A stretch of 64,000 nucleotides of DNA, taken from NCBI GenBank assembly GCA_029747015.1, contig JAKOGI010000004.1, positions 2,158,501 through 2,222,500 on the forward strand, given 5' to 3'. Positions 1 to 10,720 of this stretch are shown in pieces (positions within the stretch are counted from its first letter, which is position 1; every line of letters starts with the position of its first letter). The stretch is from Carnegiea gigantea (lineage: Eukaryota > Streptophyta > Magnoliopsida > Caryophyllales > Cactaceae). The translations under genes were made by a program, and so were the position numbers. A model generated the notes under the pieces. It saw only the letters and a program-made list of their open reading frames with translations, was not told where the DNA came from and did no database searches.

Positions 1-843
1 ACCCTCGGCTTCATGGGTTTGAGTGCTCAAAGGAAAATATGGAAAAGGGGGAGGTTCAGAATCCCCTATTTCTACTTGAAGTAAATCTAATACATGGCGT
101 GGCATATTGGAGACCCGTGAACTACTAAAGAAGGGCATGGGCTACATAGCGGGAGATGGACGACACACCAAATTCTGGCTTCACAAATGGGTGGATGGGA
201 AATTGCTATTATTTCATGCAATTAGAGAGGTCCCAAAGGACCAGTTAAGCAACTCAGTGAGAGACTATTGGTACCTTGATATTGGATGGGAATGGGACAA
301 GCTATCAGATTATCTACCGGAGGTTATCCTCAAGCACATCGCATCATTTGAATTAGTGGATTACAAACACTTCGGGCAACTTCAATATCAAATCAGCCTA
401 TCTATAATTCACAATGAGCAAAATTCGATGTCCAATCCAATGTGGAGGTGGATGTGGCGCTTTAAGATTCCACAATGAATTAGGACGTTTACATGGCTAC
501 TACTCCACGGTAAACTGCTTACCAACGCCACCCGGTTCCGAAGACACATGACCACGAACCGCATTGTGAAGAGTGTCTTACTGTCATCAAGGACAACGAG
601 CACGTTCTGAGTCAATGCCCCAGAGAAGTTGAAGTGTGCACCTATCTTAAAAATTATAGACTGGATTTTAAGCAAGATGCATTGAGTTCCACAGAGTGGT
701 TCTTCTATAATATGCGAGGAGACCATGGGGACGTTTATTACACTACCAAATTTCTCCTAACCCTATGGTACTTGTGGAAGTGGAGATGTTCTGCTTGCTT
801 TAAGGCAAGGGAAGCCCACCCCTCCTTTTCAAAAAAAAAAAAA
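1..843 (+). mobile_element. 3' fragment of an L1-type plant LINE
   Basis: Remnant of LINE ORF2 downstream of the reverse transcriptase. The frame from 107 reads GDGRHTKFWLHKW, the linker just ahead of the zf-RVT zinc-binding region in plant LINEs. A shifted frame at about 445-560 continues with WRWMWRFKIP and a TFTWLLLHGKLLTNA-like stretch, the zf-RVT core. At 730-800 a WYLWKW motif matches the same place in the better preserved LINE further on (about 18050). Stops and frameshifts break it throughout. An A-run at 831-843 may be the original poly(A) tail. The left end lies outside the window. Confidence 0.8.
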
Positions 844-2170
844 CCCATAAAATTCTTTGTCTCCTCTTTATGTGTATATAAACTCTTGGACTAACCAGAA
901 TCATCCCACTACTTTCCTTAGGATATATAAAGCCTTCAAAAGCTTTTACAAATTAAAGATCATTGCGATCGATCTTCGAGCAATTTCATGGAAGAACTAG
1001 CCAATCATTCCCATGAACGCGACGTTGATCACAACATCAGTGGGTCATTTGATAGTTATCAGGATGGCAATAGATTGAATATGGATCCGACGATGATTAA
1101 TAACACAAAGGTGACTCCTAAGGAAACATTAGTAGGGAAAAATTCACCTAGTAGTGGAGTAACGAGAAGTGAGGTGAATACAACAAAAGTATCCAACAGC
1201 ACTGGAAGAGCAGATATGAAGATCAACAATTTCCAAGCCAACAATATGGGGCAGCGGGTTTCTCTATCTTATTGTCATTCTATTCTGTGAAATTGACTCC
1301 AGTGGAGATCGATGTTATGATTTATGCTTGCATGCATGTGTCATCGGATTATGGGTATCAATTAGTTTTATTGGTACAGGTTTTATAAGCTGCTATCAGA
1401 TATTTGAATTTGAGTCCTGCCTATATCTATTTTTGCATCTCATTTCCACGCATACACACACAAAAAAAGAAAAAAAGATCTTGTTTGAAAATAGTTTTTT
1501 GGCTTTTTTGTAGTGTTTAAAAACACTATGAATTGAGTTCTTATTGTAGCTGCTTAATTTGGTAAAGTGTTCTCTAATATTCCATTTGATGTCTTGGATT
1601 GAGATTTCTAAAATTTGATAATTAATTATCAACACCTTAGAAAATGTAAATATGAAGCAAACTCAATTCTCAATCCATATTTTTTTTTTCTTTATGAATT
1701 TTTTTAATCGCAAATCATGCACATTTATCTCTAGCTACCCTGCACCGATTCTAAGAAGATAAGCATATGGCTTGTATTATTTTAATAAAAGTTATTATTT
1801 AGGATTCATTGTTGCAACTGGTACAATTTGTAAAATATTTGAGAGTTGTTATCAATTATTTAGGTTCAAAATTACAAAATAATTATTCTATTTTTTTAGC
1901 AATTTTTCTTTTTTATAAAAAACTTGGATATGTATAAAATAAGCCGATTGAAGAGCTCCACTTGCGCATGTTGATGTTTCATTCGCACAAGGCATGAGGG
2001 GACTAAAGTAGTAAGGGAAAAAGTTCTAAATACATCCCTTATGATTCCAACTTAAGTATAGAAGTTGAGCTTATTCCCAATAGGCCATCTCTATGATGCA
2101 TATTTATGGAATATTTCATAGTTGGAAATAGTTAAGCATTTTCGTGGTTAAAAATGATAAATGTTTTATT
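844..2170. other. AT-rich intergenic DNA, no confident gene
   Basis: Flank between the LINE remnant and the gypsy element. It holds a TATA-like stretch near 871-880, one unassigned 100-codon ORF (988-1290), a short CA run near 1451-1462 and T-rich runs near 1680. I see no domain, splice structure or terminal repeat that would give a firm call. Confidence 0.5.
988..1290 (+). CDS. unassigned 100-codon ORF, possibly a gene fragment
   Basis: A polar, Asn/Ser/Thr-rich reading frame beginning MEELANHSHERDVDHN. It matches no family I know. TATA-like stretches lie about 110 and 55 bp upstream (near 871 and 929). Around 1257 the text GCAGCG followed by GTTTCTC could be a splice donor, so the ORF might be a first exon whose remainder was displaced. 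It could equally be chance coding in repeat DNA. Low confidence. Confidence 0.15.
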   Translation: MEELANHSHERDVDHNISGSFDSYQDGNRLNMDPTMINNTKVTPKETLVGKNSPSSGVTRSEVNTTKVSNSTGRADMKINNFQANNMGQRVSLSYCHSIL

Positions 2171-2175
2171 ATAAA
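2171..2175. repeat. target-site duplication, left copy (ATAAA)
   Basis: ATAAA directly precedes the left LTR. The same five bases follow the right LTR at 13045-13049. A 5-bp duplication is the normal Ty3/gypsy integrase footprint and fixes both element ends. Confidence 0.85.
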
Positions 2176-2644
2176 TGATTTCGGAGAATTCTTCTGAGGT
2201 ACTGCTAATGATGATGTGGGATGAAGGAATGGGTTTATCTGACAGCTTGGCGCACAACACCTGACATTCTCTTCCCCAAGTGGCCTAACCTACAAAAAGG
2301 GTACCTTGGGTTGTGGACCCGGGAAAGCCTCTCCTACGGTCAAGTCAGCCCATGGTCTAAGTAAAAGGTCAAAAGAAAGAGAGAATGCAGTATGAGTTCA
2401 GTGTGTCTGCGTGCTAATCCCTTTTCCGATGAGGGTAGGTAACTATTTATAGTCCCTTCGGCAAAAGTGATAGAACAATAATCTTACCTGGAGCACCCCA
2501 GGTGGGCCGTCGGTCTCAGCCTGGATGGGCCCTAAGGGGAGCTCCTAGGGTTGTGTCTTAGGGCCCATTATCCAGGGTATGGGCCCTGTTCATTGATCTA
2601 GCTTGGATGGGCCCGCTCAGGAGAAATCAGATTTTTCCCAATCA
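2176..2644 (-). repeat. 3' LTR of the Tat gypsy element
   Basis: 469 bp. In element orientation it starts TGATTGGG and ends CCGAAATCA, the usual TG...CA termini. It aligns end to end with 12577-13044. A minus-strand TATAAATA lies at 2444-2451. Confidence 0.9.
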
Positions 2645-2660
2645 CTTAGCCCCTCACATC
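2645..2660 (-). promoter_or_regulatory. candidate polypurine tract
   Basis: On the minus strand the bases directly before the 3' LTR read GATGTGAGGGGCTAAG. This is purine-rich but interrupted, and it sits where plus-strand DNA synthesis is primed. The position is convincing; the purity has decayed. Confidence 0.5.
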
Positions 2661-2842
2661 TTACCTGCATGTTAAGCCAGGCGAGTAGGCAGGTAGAATG
2701 TGGAGAACTGTCTGTAGTCTGCATGGATCCCGGGGTCTTTGGAAATTGGGCCCATGCAACGGACGACCCTGTGGCCACCGACCATAAGTGGGCAAGTTTC
2801 GAGACTTGAACAGCGGTTTTAGGAAACTACCTTCTTTGCAAG

Positions 2843-2850
2843 TATAAAAG
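2843..2850 (+). promoter_or_regulatory. TATA box upstream of antisense copy A
   Basis: TATAAAAG, 76 bp before the ATG of antisense copy A. Equivalent boxes precede copies B and C at 78-91 bp, so the spacing is roughly conserved. Confidence 0.5.
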
Positions 2851-2918
2851 GCATTTGTTGAGGATGGGATGCCCCATTCTTCATTTTTTCGTAACAATCG
2901 TTATCTGACGTTCCTTCT

Positions 2919-3404
2919 ATGGCTTTCCCACGCTCCCTCAGTACTAAGGAGATGGCTGAGTACGTTGTCCGCCACTTTGCTTGGGACCAGCGTGGGACTG
3001 CATTTCCTTCGTCGCCTCTCCCGAAAGACTTTCAGGCCTTATGCCCAAGCTAAGAGCTGGCTGTGGAGGAGGCTGCCGAGGACTATGAACTCCCATAGCT
3101 ACCCCAGGCAATCTTTTATGCAATGCTTCTGAATGAGGCCGAAAAGCTCGGGGTCTTGCATGGATGAGCGCTTCGGACGTTGGAGTTAGCCCTCACTGAG
3201 CTGCATTAGAGCACCTTTGAATCGTGGGTGTGGCTGTACGGTGATCGGATTTTCAAAGCCCGGTTCCGGATGAAGGCGGCACTAGAGGAGAGTTCAGGGG
3301 CCGGCTCACAGGAAGAGGACTCGGAGGTGGAGGTGGAGCCGGAAGGTAAGGGCTCGGCTTGTGAGGGGGCGACCTCCCCTTCCGACGATGACAAACAGGG
3401 GTGA
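2919..3404 (+). pseudogene. antisense accessory gene of the gypsy element, copy A
   Basis: A single frame of 162 codons opposite in sense to gag-pol. It has four in-frame stops and no frameshift. It starts MAFPRSLSTKEMAEYVVRHF, carries the core PQAIFYAMLLNEAEKLGVLHG-like segment shared by all four copies, then FESW, and ends in an acidic Glu/Asp-rich tail before TGA. AATAAA follows near 3500. I do not recognise a domain of known function. By position and orientation it fits the accessory gene reported in the 3' internal region of Grande and other Tat elements; equivalence to that gene is inference. The four nonsense codons make it non-functional as read. Confidence 0.6.
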
Positions 3405-3656
3405 GGCCTTTGAGCCCCTGAACATGCGGCCTCTACCCCCCAGCTTTTTCTCTTTTTTCTTTTTCCTTCTTTTTTTTTGGTATCGCCTATAGTGATAGTA
3501 ATAAAAAGGCCACGCTTTCATGTCTACTCAAATAGTCATTACTCCATTTGTATTGGTCTAAATATATGCTGAATAGATGGCCACGTGGCTGAAATGAGTT
3601 GGCTATTAGTCCCCTAGGAGTATCTCCCTGTCTCCCAACTCTCCCTATGCCCCCTC

Positions 3657-3664
3657 TATAAATA
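3657..3664 (+). promoter_or_regulatory. TATA box upstream of antisense copy B
   Basis: TATAAATA, 91 bp before the first ATG of copy B (3748) and 121 bp before the ATG that aligns with copy A (3778). Confidence 0.5.
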
Positions 3665-3747
3665 CAACCTCATATTCTCATACATGATATTGAGGAATCC
3701 ATCCTTCAGGAGAAAGTGGTATATTAGGAGAGGAGGGAAGACAAAGA

Positions 3748-4230
3748 ATGATTGTTATGCCCATTTTCCCTTTTATTATGGCATTTTCTCCCTTTTACAA
3801 CACCAGGGAGATGGCTGATTATATGAGGGAATCCTCATCTGGCGCTGGAGGAGGGCCACACGTCCGCCTCGCCCCCTTCCTGAAGATTACCACATCTTAT
3901 GCCCACGTTTTTCATTGCCCGAGGTTGAGGGAGCGGCGGCAGACTTTGAGCTTCCTAAAATGGTGCAAGCAACATTTTATGCTATGTTGTTGAACGAGGC
4001 CATGGAGTTGGGTGTGGTACATGGCTTTATGACCGAAGGCTCGAGGTCGGCCCTGGTGGGTTTGAGGTGGTCAAGCTTTGAGGTCTGGATGAGCCGTGTT
4101 GATCACGAACTAAGAGAAGAGCAGTTTCGATAACAGGCCGTCACGGGGGAGGTTCGCAGTCTTTCGAACGGCCAGGAAGAAAGCTCGGGATCAAATGGCC
4201 TCCCGCCCCCTTTAGTGACGAGGAGTAGCC
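3748..4230 (+). pseudogene. antisense accessory gene of the gypsy element, copy B
   Basis: Second copy. The N-terminal part, in the frame from 3748, contains MAFSPF and REMADYMRES, matching copy A. A frameshift near 3880-3900 moves the ORF to the frame from 3915, which reads LPKMVQATFYAMLLNEAMEL, then LRWSSFEVWM and a stop at 4131-4133. Homology to the acidic tail continues past that stop to about 4230. GATAATAAAG lies near 4299-4308, the same kind of A-rich signal that follows copies A and D. Upstream bases include a TATA box. The best preserved core of the four is here and in copy D. Confidence 0.55.
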
Positions 4231-4509
4231 TCAGTTTAGTTTTGAATTTTCTCTTGTATCGTTCCCTGTCTTTCTTTAGGCCGCCCCTCGTGGGGGCTTT
4301 GATAATAAAGTGGCGTTTTTTGTCAAGAAGAACTGTTTCCTTCCCACCTTCCGTTACGCCTTGTGGTGAATGATGGGCTTCAGGGCCACAAAAATGTTTG
4401 CCTTTTACTCTAGGTTAGGATTTCAAGTTATAGGGGCTACGTGACGAGGTCGGGGTGGCCCGCTACGCCTTTGGGAGTTATACCTTCTGAGACATCGGTT
4501 TCATCTCTT

Positions 4510-4517
4510 TATAAAAG
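4510..4517 (+). promoter_or_regulatory. TATA box upstream of antisense copy C
   Basis: TATAAAAG, 78 bp before the ATG of copy C at 4588. The spacing is almost the same as for copy A. Confidence 0.5.
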
Positions 4518-4587
4518 AAGGTGAGATGCCCATAGGACTTCATATTTTCCCTTTCGGATGAAAAGTGAGAAGAGAGAGAAACCGAAA

Positions 4588-4980
4588 ATGAGCCTCTTTC
4601 CCAATTTTGCCAGCACAGAGCAGGAGGCCAAGTAGTCCGTGACCACTTTCGATGGTCGTTAAGGGATCCCTCAGACCCCGGCCCTAGGCCGCTTCTGTTG
4701 GACCACCTCGGTCTCTATCCCCGTTTTGATCTCGGGGTGGCGACGTGATATGCTCGTGATTCCAATACCCCAGAGATAGTGCAGATAATCTTTTACGCCA
4801 TGGTTATAGATGACGCCGCTGAGTTGGGCCTCTCACGCAGACTTACTATGGACTGCGTGATGTGGGCCATGCGAAAGTTGGACTGGGGCCCTGTGGAAGT
4901 ATAGCTCGAAGGCAATGGCCGAAGGCTCCGACAAGCCGAGGCCTCTCGTCCAGCCGATCCCCTGACAAACGCCGTGTTAG
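4588..4980 (+). pseudogene. antisense accessory gene of the gypsy element, copy C
   Basis: Third copy, the most decayed. It begins MSLFPNFASTEQEAK then a stop. After further stops and a shift the conserved core reappears as PEIVQIIFYAMVIDDAAELG, followed by a tryptophan-containing segment (KLDWGPVEV) where the other copies have LRW...FE.W. It has no recognisable polyadenylation signal of its own and runs almost directly into copy D, so C and D may come from a duplication that lost the spacer. Confidence 0.5.
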
Positions 4981-4999
4981 CTGGCGGTCCCTCAAGGGG

Positions 5000-5460
5000 G
5001 AGGACGACCTCCTTTCCTTCCTTCCGTGACACCGCACAGGCGGCAGAGTATGTTAGGGACAACCTTTGCTGGTCCGTGAGGGCAACGTCAAGCCTTCGTC
5101 CGAACTTGCTCCCCTTACATTTCACGACTTATTGCCCCAAGTTCGACCATATTGTGCAATGTAGTTTGCACATGCTGCCCATGTCCCTGAGATGGTGCAG
5201 GCCATCTTTTATGCCATGGTGATCAACGACACGGCAAAGCTGAGGCTCATTAGGAGGGAGACTAATGAGGGCCTAATGTTGGACCTATGTAAGTTGAGAT
5301 GGGATGTCATTGAAGCGTGGTTGTTGTCTATTAAGGACAAGCTCAAAGATGCCCAAGTTTTTGGGTCTGGTGGAGACGGCGTCTAACCCTCGACCGCGCC
5401 CAACGGTGACTTTGAGGCTGAGGGACGTACCCCTCAGTCGAGCGAACGAGGAGCAGTCTT
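5000..5460 (+). pseudogene. antisense accessory gene of the gypsy element, copy D
   Basis: Fourth copy. N-terminal similarity (AEYVRDN, as in copy A AEYVVRH) is in one frame. The core VPEMVQAIFYAMVINDTAKL, then LRWDVIEAWLLSIKDKL, is in another (5192-5386), so there is a frameshift near 5110-5180. An acidic segment continues beyond the stop to about 5460, and TATAATAAAAG follows at 5526-5536. No TATA box is evident upstream. Function unknown. Confidence 0.55.
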
Positions 5461-5589
5461 AGGATTCCTTTCCCATTGTACTCGCCTTTTGTGCTCGCAG
5501 GAAAGTTATGCGTTGATCAAGCTGTTATAATAAAAGATCCTTTTACAACCCGTCACTTTGTACTCCTTGTTTGCATGCACATGTTTTGA

Positions 5590-6838
5590 TCGCTAACCCC
5601 CATTAGGGCTAGGAATGTAGTGACTAATGGTGAGGACGTGCTCTGGAACCTTTAGCCACTACACAGGCTAGGTGTGTAGCGATCGGCCACAGAGCCATAT
5701 TCTGAGGTCCTTAGCCCCTATCGGGGCTGAGTAGAGCGCTCGGCTCTAGGACCTACTCTGGAATGCTTTTAGCCCTATTTGGGGTTAAAAAGTATAGCGA
5801 CCGGTCTGAAGGTGTAGCGGCCGGCCCTAAGGCCGTGCTCAGGGACCCCTAGCCCCAACTGGAGCTAAGAGTGTAGCGACCGGCCATAAGGTCGTGCGCA
5901 GGGACCCTTAGCCCCGATTGGGGCTAAGAGTGTAGCCACCGGCCATCAGGCCGTGCTTAGGGACCCTTAGCCCCCGTTGGGCTAAGAGTGTAGCGACCGG
6001 CCGTGAGGCCGTGCTCGGGAACCCTTGGCCCTCACCGAGGCTAAGAGTGTAGCGATCGACCATGAGGCTGTGCTCAGGGATCCTTAGCCTCCATTAGGGC
6101 CAAAAGTGTGGCGACCGGCCATAAGGCCGTGCTCAGGAACCCTTAGCCCCCATTAGGGGTAAGAGCATAATGACCGGCCACAGGGCCGTGCTCTGGGACT
6201 CTTAGCTTCCATTGGGGCTAAGAGTGTAGCGACCAGCCATGAGACCGTGCTCAGGACTTCTTAACCCCCATTGGGACTAAGAGTGTAGCGACCGGCCATA
6301 AGGCCGTGCTGAGGGACGCTTAGCCTCCATTAGGGCTAAGAATGTAGCGATCGGCCATAAAGTCGTACTCAGGGACCCTTAGCCCCCACTGGGGTAAGAG
6401 TGTAGCGACCGGTCATGAGGCCATACTGAGGGACCCGTAGCCCCTATTGGGACTAAGAGTGTAGCGATCGGCTATGAGGCCATGCTTAGGGACCCTTGGC
6501 TAAGAGTGTAGCGACCGGCCATGTAGCCGTGCTTAGGGACCCTTAGCTCCCATTGGAGCTAAAAGTGTAGTGACCGGCCGTGAGGCCATCCTGAGGGACC
6601 TTTAGCCTCCATTGAGGCTAAGAGTGTAGCGACCGGCCAGAAGGCCGTGCTCAGGGATCCTTAAACCCCATTGGGGTTAAGAGTGTTGCGACCGGCTAAA
6701 AGGCCATGCTTAGGGACCCTTAGCCCCTATTGGAGCTAAGAGTGTAGTGACCGCCCGTCAGGCTGTGCTGAGGGACCCTTAGGCCCCATTGGGGCTAAGA
6801 GTGTAGCGACCACCAAGAAGGCCGTGCTTAGAGAAAAT
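5590..6838. repeat. ~59-bp palindromic tandem repeat in the gypsy 3' region
   Basis: About 21 imperfect head-to-tail units, counted by spacing. Each has AGTGTAGCGACCGGCC, a GGCC(N4)GGCC mini-palindrome, CGTGCTCAGGGACCC and a hairpin-forming TTAGCCCC(CAT)TGGGGCTAA. The array lies between the integrase end and the antisense gene copies. Tandem repeats in this part of Tat elements are described in the literature as a source of plant satellites. Units at the left edge (5590-5800) are the most divergent. Confidence 0.9.
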
Positions 6839-6999
6839 GAGGGTTGCGAATGAGGACAGACGTGGCCGCTGTGGGCTGCTGATTTTATTACTTGTAGTCA
6901 AGAAATACATGTCCATTAGAGGAAAAGGAAAAACATAAGCCTAAGTATAGTACTTTCTCAGGTTGTTACTGTGCCAGGTTCATGGTATGGGAGAGCCGC

Positions 7000-8201
7000 T
7001 AACGGTTTCGAGGTGATATGTCCCGAGACGGACTTGAGAAGCAACTTTGTATGGACCTTCTCAATTGGCAGTGAGCTTTCCATGCTCCCTCGCACGAGCT
7101 ACGGCCTCCATGCACTGGAGAACAAGGTTGCCCGGCTGAATTGGTTGCAGCCGTACTGATCGGTTGTGTAGGCGTAGGATGCGGAGCTTATAGAGGGCTT
7201 CTCATAGGAGAGCATCGCCAAGGATGGAGGGGAGGAGGTCAAGAGCTTCTCGGAGTACGGCGTTGTTCAATTCTTCTTGAAATGTCGTCAACCGATAAGT
7301 ATGGAGGGCGACCTCTATGGGCAGAACAGCCTCAAACCCATAAGCTAACATGAAAGGGGTTTTATCCGTAGCAATTTTCTTAGTGGTGCTAAAAGGACCA
7401 TAGGACTCTATGTAGTTCTTCCACCCATTTTTCCCTTCGCGTCATCAAGTTTCTTCTGTAGTCCATGGAGAATAGACTTGTTGGCCGCCTCAGCTTAGCC
7501 GTTGGTCTGAGGGTGAGCCATCGATGAACCGAGCTTGGCAGCCCAAGCTACTGAGATTCTTCATAAGCCTACTGGTGTCGAACTGCCAGCCTTTGTCGAA
7601 GATGATGACGCGAGGAATACCGAAACGGGTGATGATGTTCCGCCAAATGAGTCTTCGTACTTCAGCGTGATTATAGAAGCTATGGCCTCGGCCTCTATTC
7701 ATTTGGTAAAGTAGTCGACCACCACAAAAAGGTACTTATGTTACCCCGTAGCCTTGGGGAAAGGGCCGAGCATATCCATACTTCATGTGGCGAACGGTAA
7801 GGGCCTAACGATTCGCGTCATGGGGGTGGAGGGGACTCGTTAGATGGGGGTGAACTTCTGGCATTTGTCACGGGTCTGCACTAGTATCATGATATCCTCC
7901 CGTAAGCTGGGCCAGTAGTAGCCCATTCGAATGGCCATAACAGCTAGGGCGCGGCCTCCGGCATGAGTGCTGCAAACCCTTTGCATATCTCTCCCAGTAT
8001 CTTTTTTTCATCTTCTTGGGTCACACAACGTAGGAGGAGTCGGGCGTAAGATCTCTTGTATAAGATGCCCCCGTATAGGATAAACCAGTTTGACCTCTTC
8101 TTCACTTTATCTGCTTCTTTGGGATCCGAGAAAAGGGTACCATCAGTGAGGTATGCGCGGATAGGATCCATCCATGTCGAGCTTCTGTCTAACCACAACA
8201 C
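7000..8201 (-). pseudogene. integrase region of the gypsy pol gene
   Basis: Three broken pieces in order on the minus strand. 8201-7944 holds the region before the catalytic core, with WMDPIRAYLTDGTL and DGxLYKRS-type motifs (GGILYKRSYARLLLRC). 7702-7490 holds core sequence IITRFGIPRVIIFDKGWQFD, where the usual Asp-Asn after II is altered to FDKG. About 7480-7000 reads EELHRVLWSF and TPFMLAYGFEAVLPIEV, the typical C-terminal part, ending near GNLVLQ. Stops and frame changes separate the pieces, so no integrase can be made. Confidence 0.8.
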
Positions 8202-8300
8202 TTCATGCGGGTCGATGCTCCTCTCCGTTAGGGTCTCCCACTGAAGATTTTTGGGCTTACTGTCATCTGACGAGCTAGCCAGTTTAGACAGGGCAGCAGT

Positions 8301-8636
8301 CTATCGATTCTCTGAGCGGGAGATATGTGTGATTGCAAAGTGCTTTAGTAACTTAGTCGCCTCCCGTACCCGTCGAACATAGGCGGCCATGGTGTCGTCC
8401 TTTGCTCCATATGCGCCATCGAAATGGCTGACGACTAACTGGGAGTTAGAGAAGGCCTGGACAAAATCTGCCCCCGCGGTGTAACACAGCTCTATTCTCG
8501 CGATGAGGGCTTCGTACTCTGCTTCATTCTTGGACGCCTTAAACATGAACTTCAGAGCGTGCTCGTACCGTGTCCCGGTGGGACTTTCAACAAGGAGGCC
8601 AACCCCATTCCCATCCTTAGTGGATGAGCCGTTCAC
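8301..8636 (-). pseudogene. second (additional) RNase H domain of the gypsy element
   Basis: 111 codons reading NGSSTKDGNGVGLLVESPTG, then NEAEYEALIA and SNSQLVVSHFDG, an archaeal/plant-type RNase H fold placed directly after the normal RT-RNase H. Two RNase H domains in tandem mark Tat-lineage gypsy elements. The first catalytic position falls at the broken start, and the usual DSQ is changed to NSQ, so a catalytic acid appears lost. Confidence 0.8.
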
Positions 8637-9061
8637 GTACAGGTTCCAGGGCCGTGGGCGTAAATCACCTTCTCGACAGGCGTTGTGTTCTCGGCCAAGA
8701 AGTCAGCTAATGCCTGGGCTTTAATGGCCCTCCGTGGTTCAAAGGCCAAGTCGTAGCGTGAGAGTTCGATGGCCCACTTCAAGAGCCACCCCGAGGCATC
8801 TAACTTCTGAAGGACATTCTTCAAGGGCTGATCGGTTAAGACCAGGATCTTGTGAGCCTCAAAGTAGGGCCTCAGCTCTCGACTGGCCATTACTAGGGCA
8901 TAGGCAAACTTCTCAATGAGAGGGTAGTTCATCTCCGCCCCTGCCAAGACGTGGTTTACGTAGTTCACAGGGATCTGCTCCTTTGCCCTTTCTACTACGA
9001 GAACAGCACTGATAATGTGCTCGAAAATGGCCAAATATAGGATCAAGATTTCCCCTTCCAA
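8633..9061 (-). pseudogene. RT-connected RNase H domain of the gypsy pol gene
   Basis: 142 codons containing LYLAIFEHIISAVLV, then NYPLIEKFAYALVMASRELR and VLTDQPLKNVLQ, typical of the RNase H domain fused to Ty3/gypsy reverse transcriptase, with the tether IKAQALADFLAE at its C-terminal side. It is open over its length, but neighbouring pol segments are in other frames. Confidence 0.85.
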
Positions 9062-9151
9062 AGGGCTGGCGATTTTAGGAAGCTGAGCCAGGTAGGTCTT
9101 GAAGGCCTGAAAAGCCCCGTCCGCCTGCTGGTCCTAACTGAAGTTGGCGCG

Positions 9152-9995
9152 CTATCGTAGGACGTGGAAGAACGGCTGGCACTTGTCTGCAGATCGAGAC
9201 ATAAATCGACCTAAGGTGGCGATGCAGCCGGTTAGGCATTGCACTTCTCTCATATTCCGTGGTGGCTTCACGTCGAGGACGACCTGGATCTTATCCGGAT
9301 TAGCTTCGATTCCGCGGCTGCTGATCATAAAGTCGAGAAATTTACCCGACCGTACTCCAAAGACGCATTCCTTTGGGTTAAGCTTCATTGCGAAGGCCCG
9401 AAGTATATCGAACATCTTCTCAAATCATGGCCATGATCCCCATCGGTCTTGCTTTTTACTATCATGTCGTCGACATAAACTTCCATGGTCTTGCAAATGA
9501 GGGGTTTGAACAGTTTGTTAACCAAGTACTGGTAAGTGGCCCCTGCGTTCTTTAACCCAAAGGGCATCATCATATAACATTGGAGTTGCGGTCCGTGATG
9601 AACGCTGTCTTTGCTTGATCCTCCGGGCAGAGGGGTATCTGGTGGTACCCGGAGAAAGCGTCCATGAAACTTAATAAGGCATGCCCGGCTGTGGCGTCCA
9701 CCAACTTGTCAATTTTCGGCAGTGGGTAGCTATCCTTCGGGCAGTCCTTATTCAGATCTGTGAAATCCATGCACATTCTCCAAGTCCCATTGGGTTTCTT
9801 CACTAATACCACATTTGAAATCCATTCAGGGTATTGGCACTCTTGAATGAACCCAACTTCTAGCAACTTCTGCACTTCAGCATTGGCAGCGGCCATTCTT
9901 TCCGGGCTTATATGGCGCTTCTTTTGAATGACCGGCCTGTGATGAGGGTCCACGTTCAGCCAGTGTTCCATAACAGTTGGAGCGATATCGAGCAT
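9152..9995 (-). pseudogene. reverse transcriptase domain of the gypsy pol gene
   Basis: Fingers and palm at 9995-9570 with VVLVKKPNGTWRMCMDFTDLN and LSFMDAFSGYHQI. Catalytic YVDD at about 9461-9477 sits within MEVYVDDMIVKSK. The thumb region at 9415-9152 has NPKECVFGV and NPDKIQ. Three frame segments overlap slightly, so at least two frameshifts are present. All catalytic aspartates can be seen, but the polyprotein is interrupted. Confidence 0.9.
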
Positions 9996-10085
9996 TTCCT
10001 CAGGTCCAAATGCAAAGACATCTTTATACTCCCATAGGAGTGAGAGCAGTGATTGCCGATCGAGGGCCGTGATATCTTGACCTAG

Positions 10086-10720
10086 CTAAACTGTGCACTC
10101 AGACCGTTCCTCTTCAAGTGAAACTTGCTCCATATCACTCGTGGCCTCTGGCTGAGGCCGTGAGGGTTCTGCTGAGGTGAGGGTGTGGATGACCAATGCT
10201 TCCGGGACCATAGTGGCTAGTCCAGCCCTTGCACGCTTCTCCGCCTGGGACGACCCATCAGTCCCGTGCTCCTTCATTCGTTCTACCAAGGGTCTGATGC
10301 TCATCAAGTAACACTCCCAGGCTGTCCGTTGGTCCTCACGCATTTCATCGACGCTGTCGTCATCAGCCTCGAATTGTAGTTGGATGAGATATGGGGCGAT
10401 GACAGCTTTCATCTTGTGAAGGGTTGGACGTCCTAGGATCACATTATAGGACGTGGACACATCAACGACTAAGAAGTTGACATCTAGATCCTTGGATTTG
10501 AGCTTATCACCAAAGCGTACAGGGAGGCGGATCATCCCAGTGGATTTACTTCCTGCCCGCCGAAGCCCAAGATGGGGTGTACTAAGAGGACGATATCACG
10601 TCCGAGGTGCGTGAGTTTCTTCAAGCAGTCCTAGGTTATGATGTCAACAGAGTTACCCGTGTCGATCAGAATCCATCATACAATTGCACTTGCTATTTTC
10701 ATCTCAACGACTAAGGGATC
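10086..10720 (-). pseudogene. protease and linker of the gypsy element
   Basis: The active-site text IDTGNS is on the minus strand at about 10650-10666, in LIDTGNSVDII. The downstream half (10535-10086) reads VDVSTSYNVILGRPTLHKMKAVIAPYLIQLQF, the standard C-terminal part of plant gypsy protease, followed by a Glu-rich linker. A stop and frame change separate the active site from this half. Confidence 0.8.
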
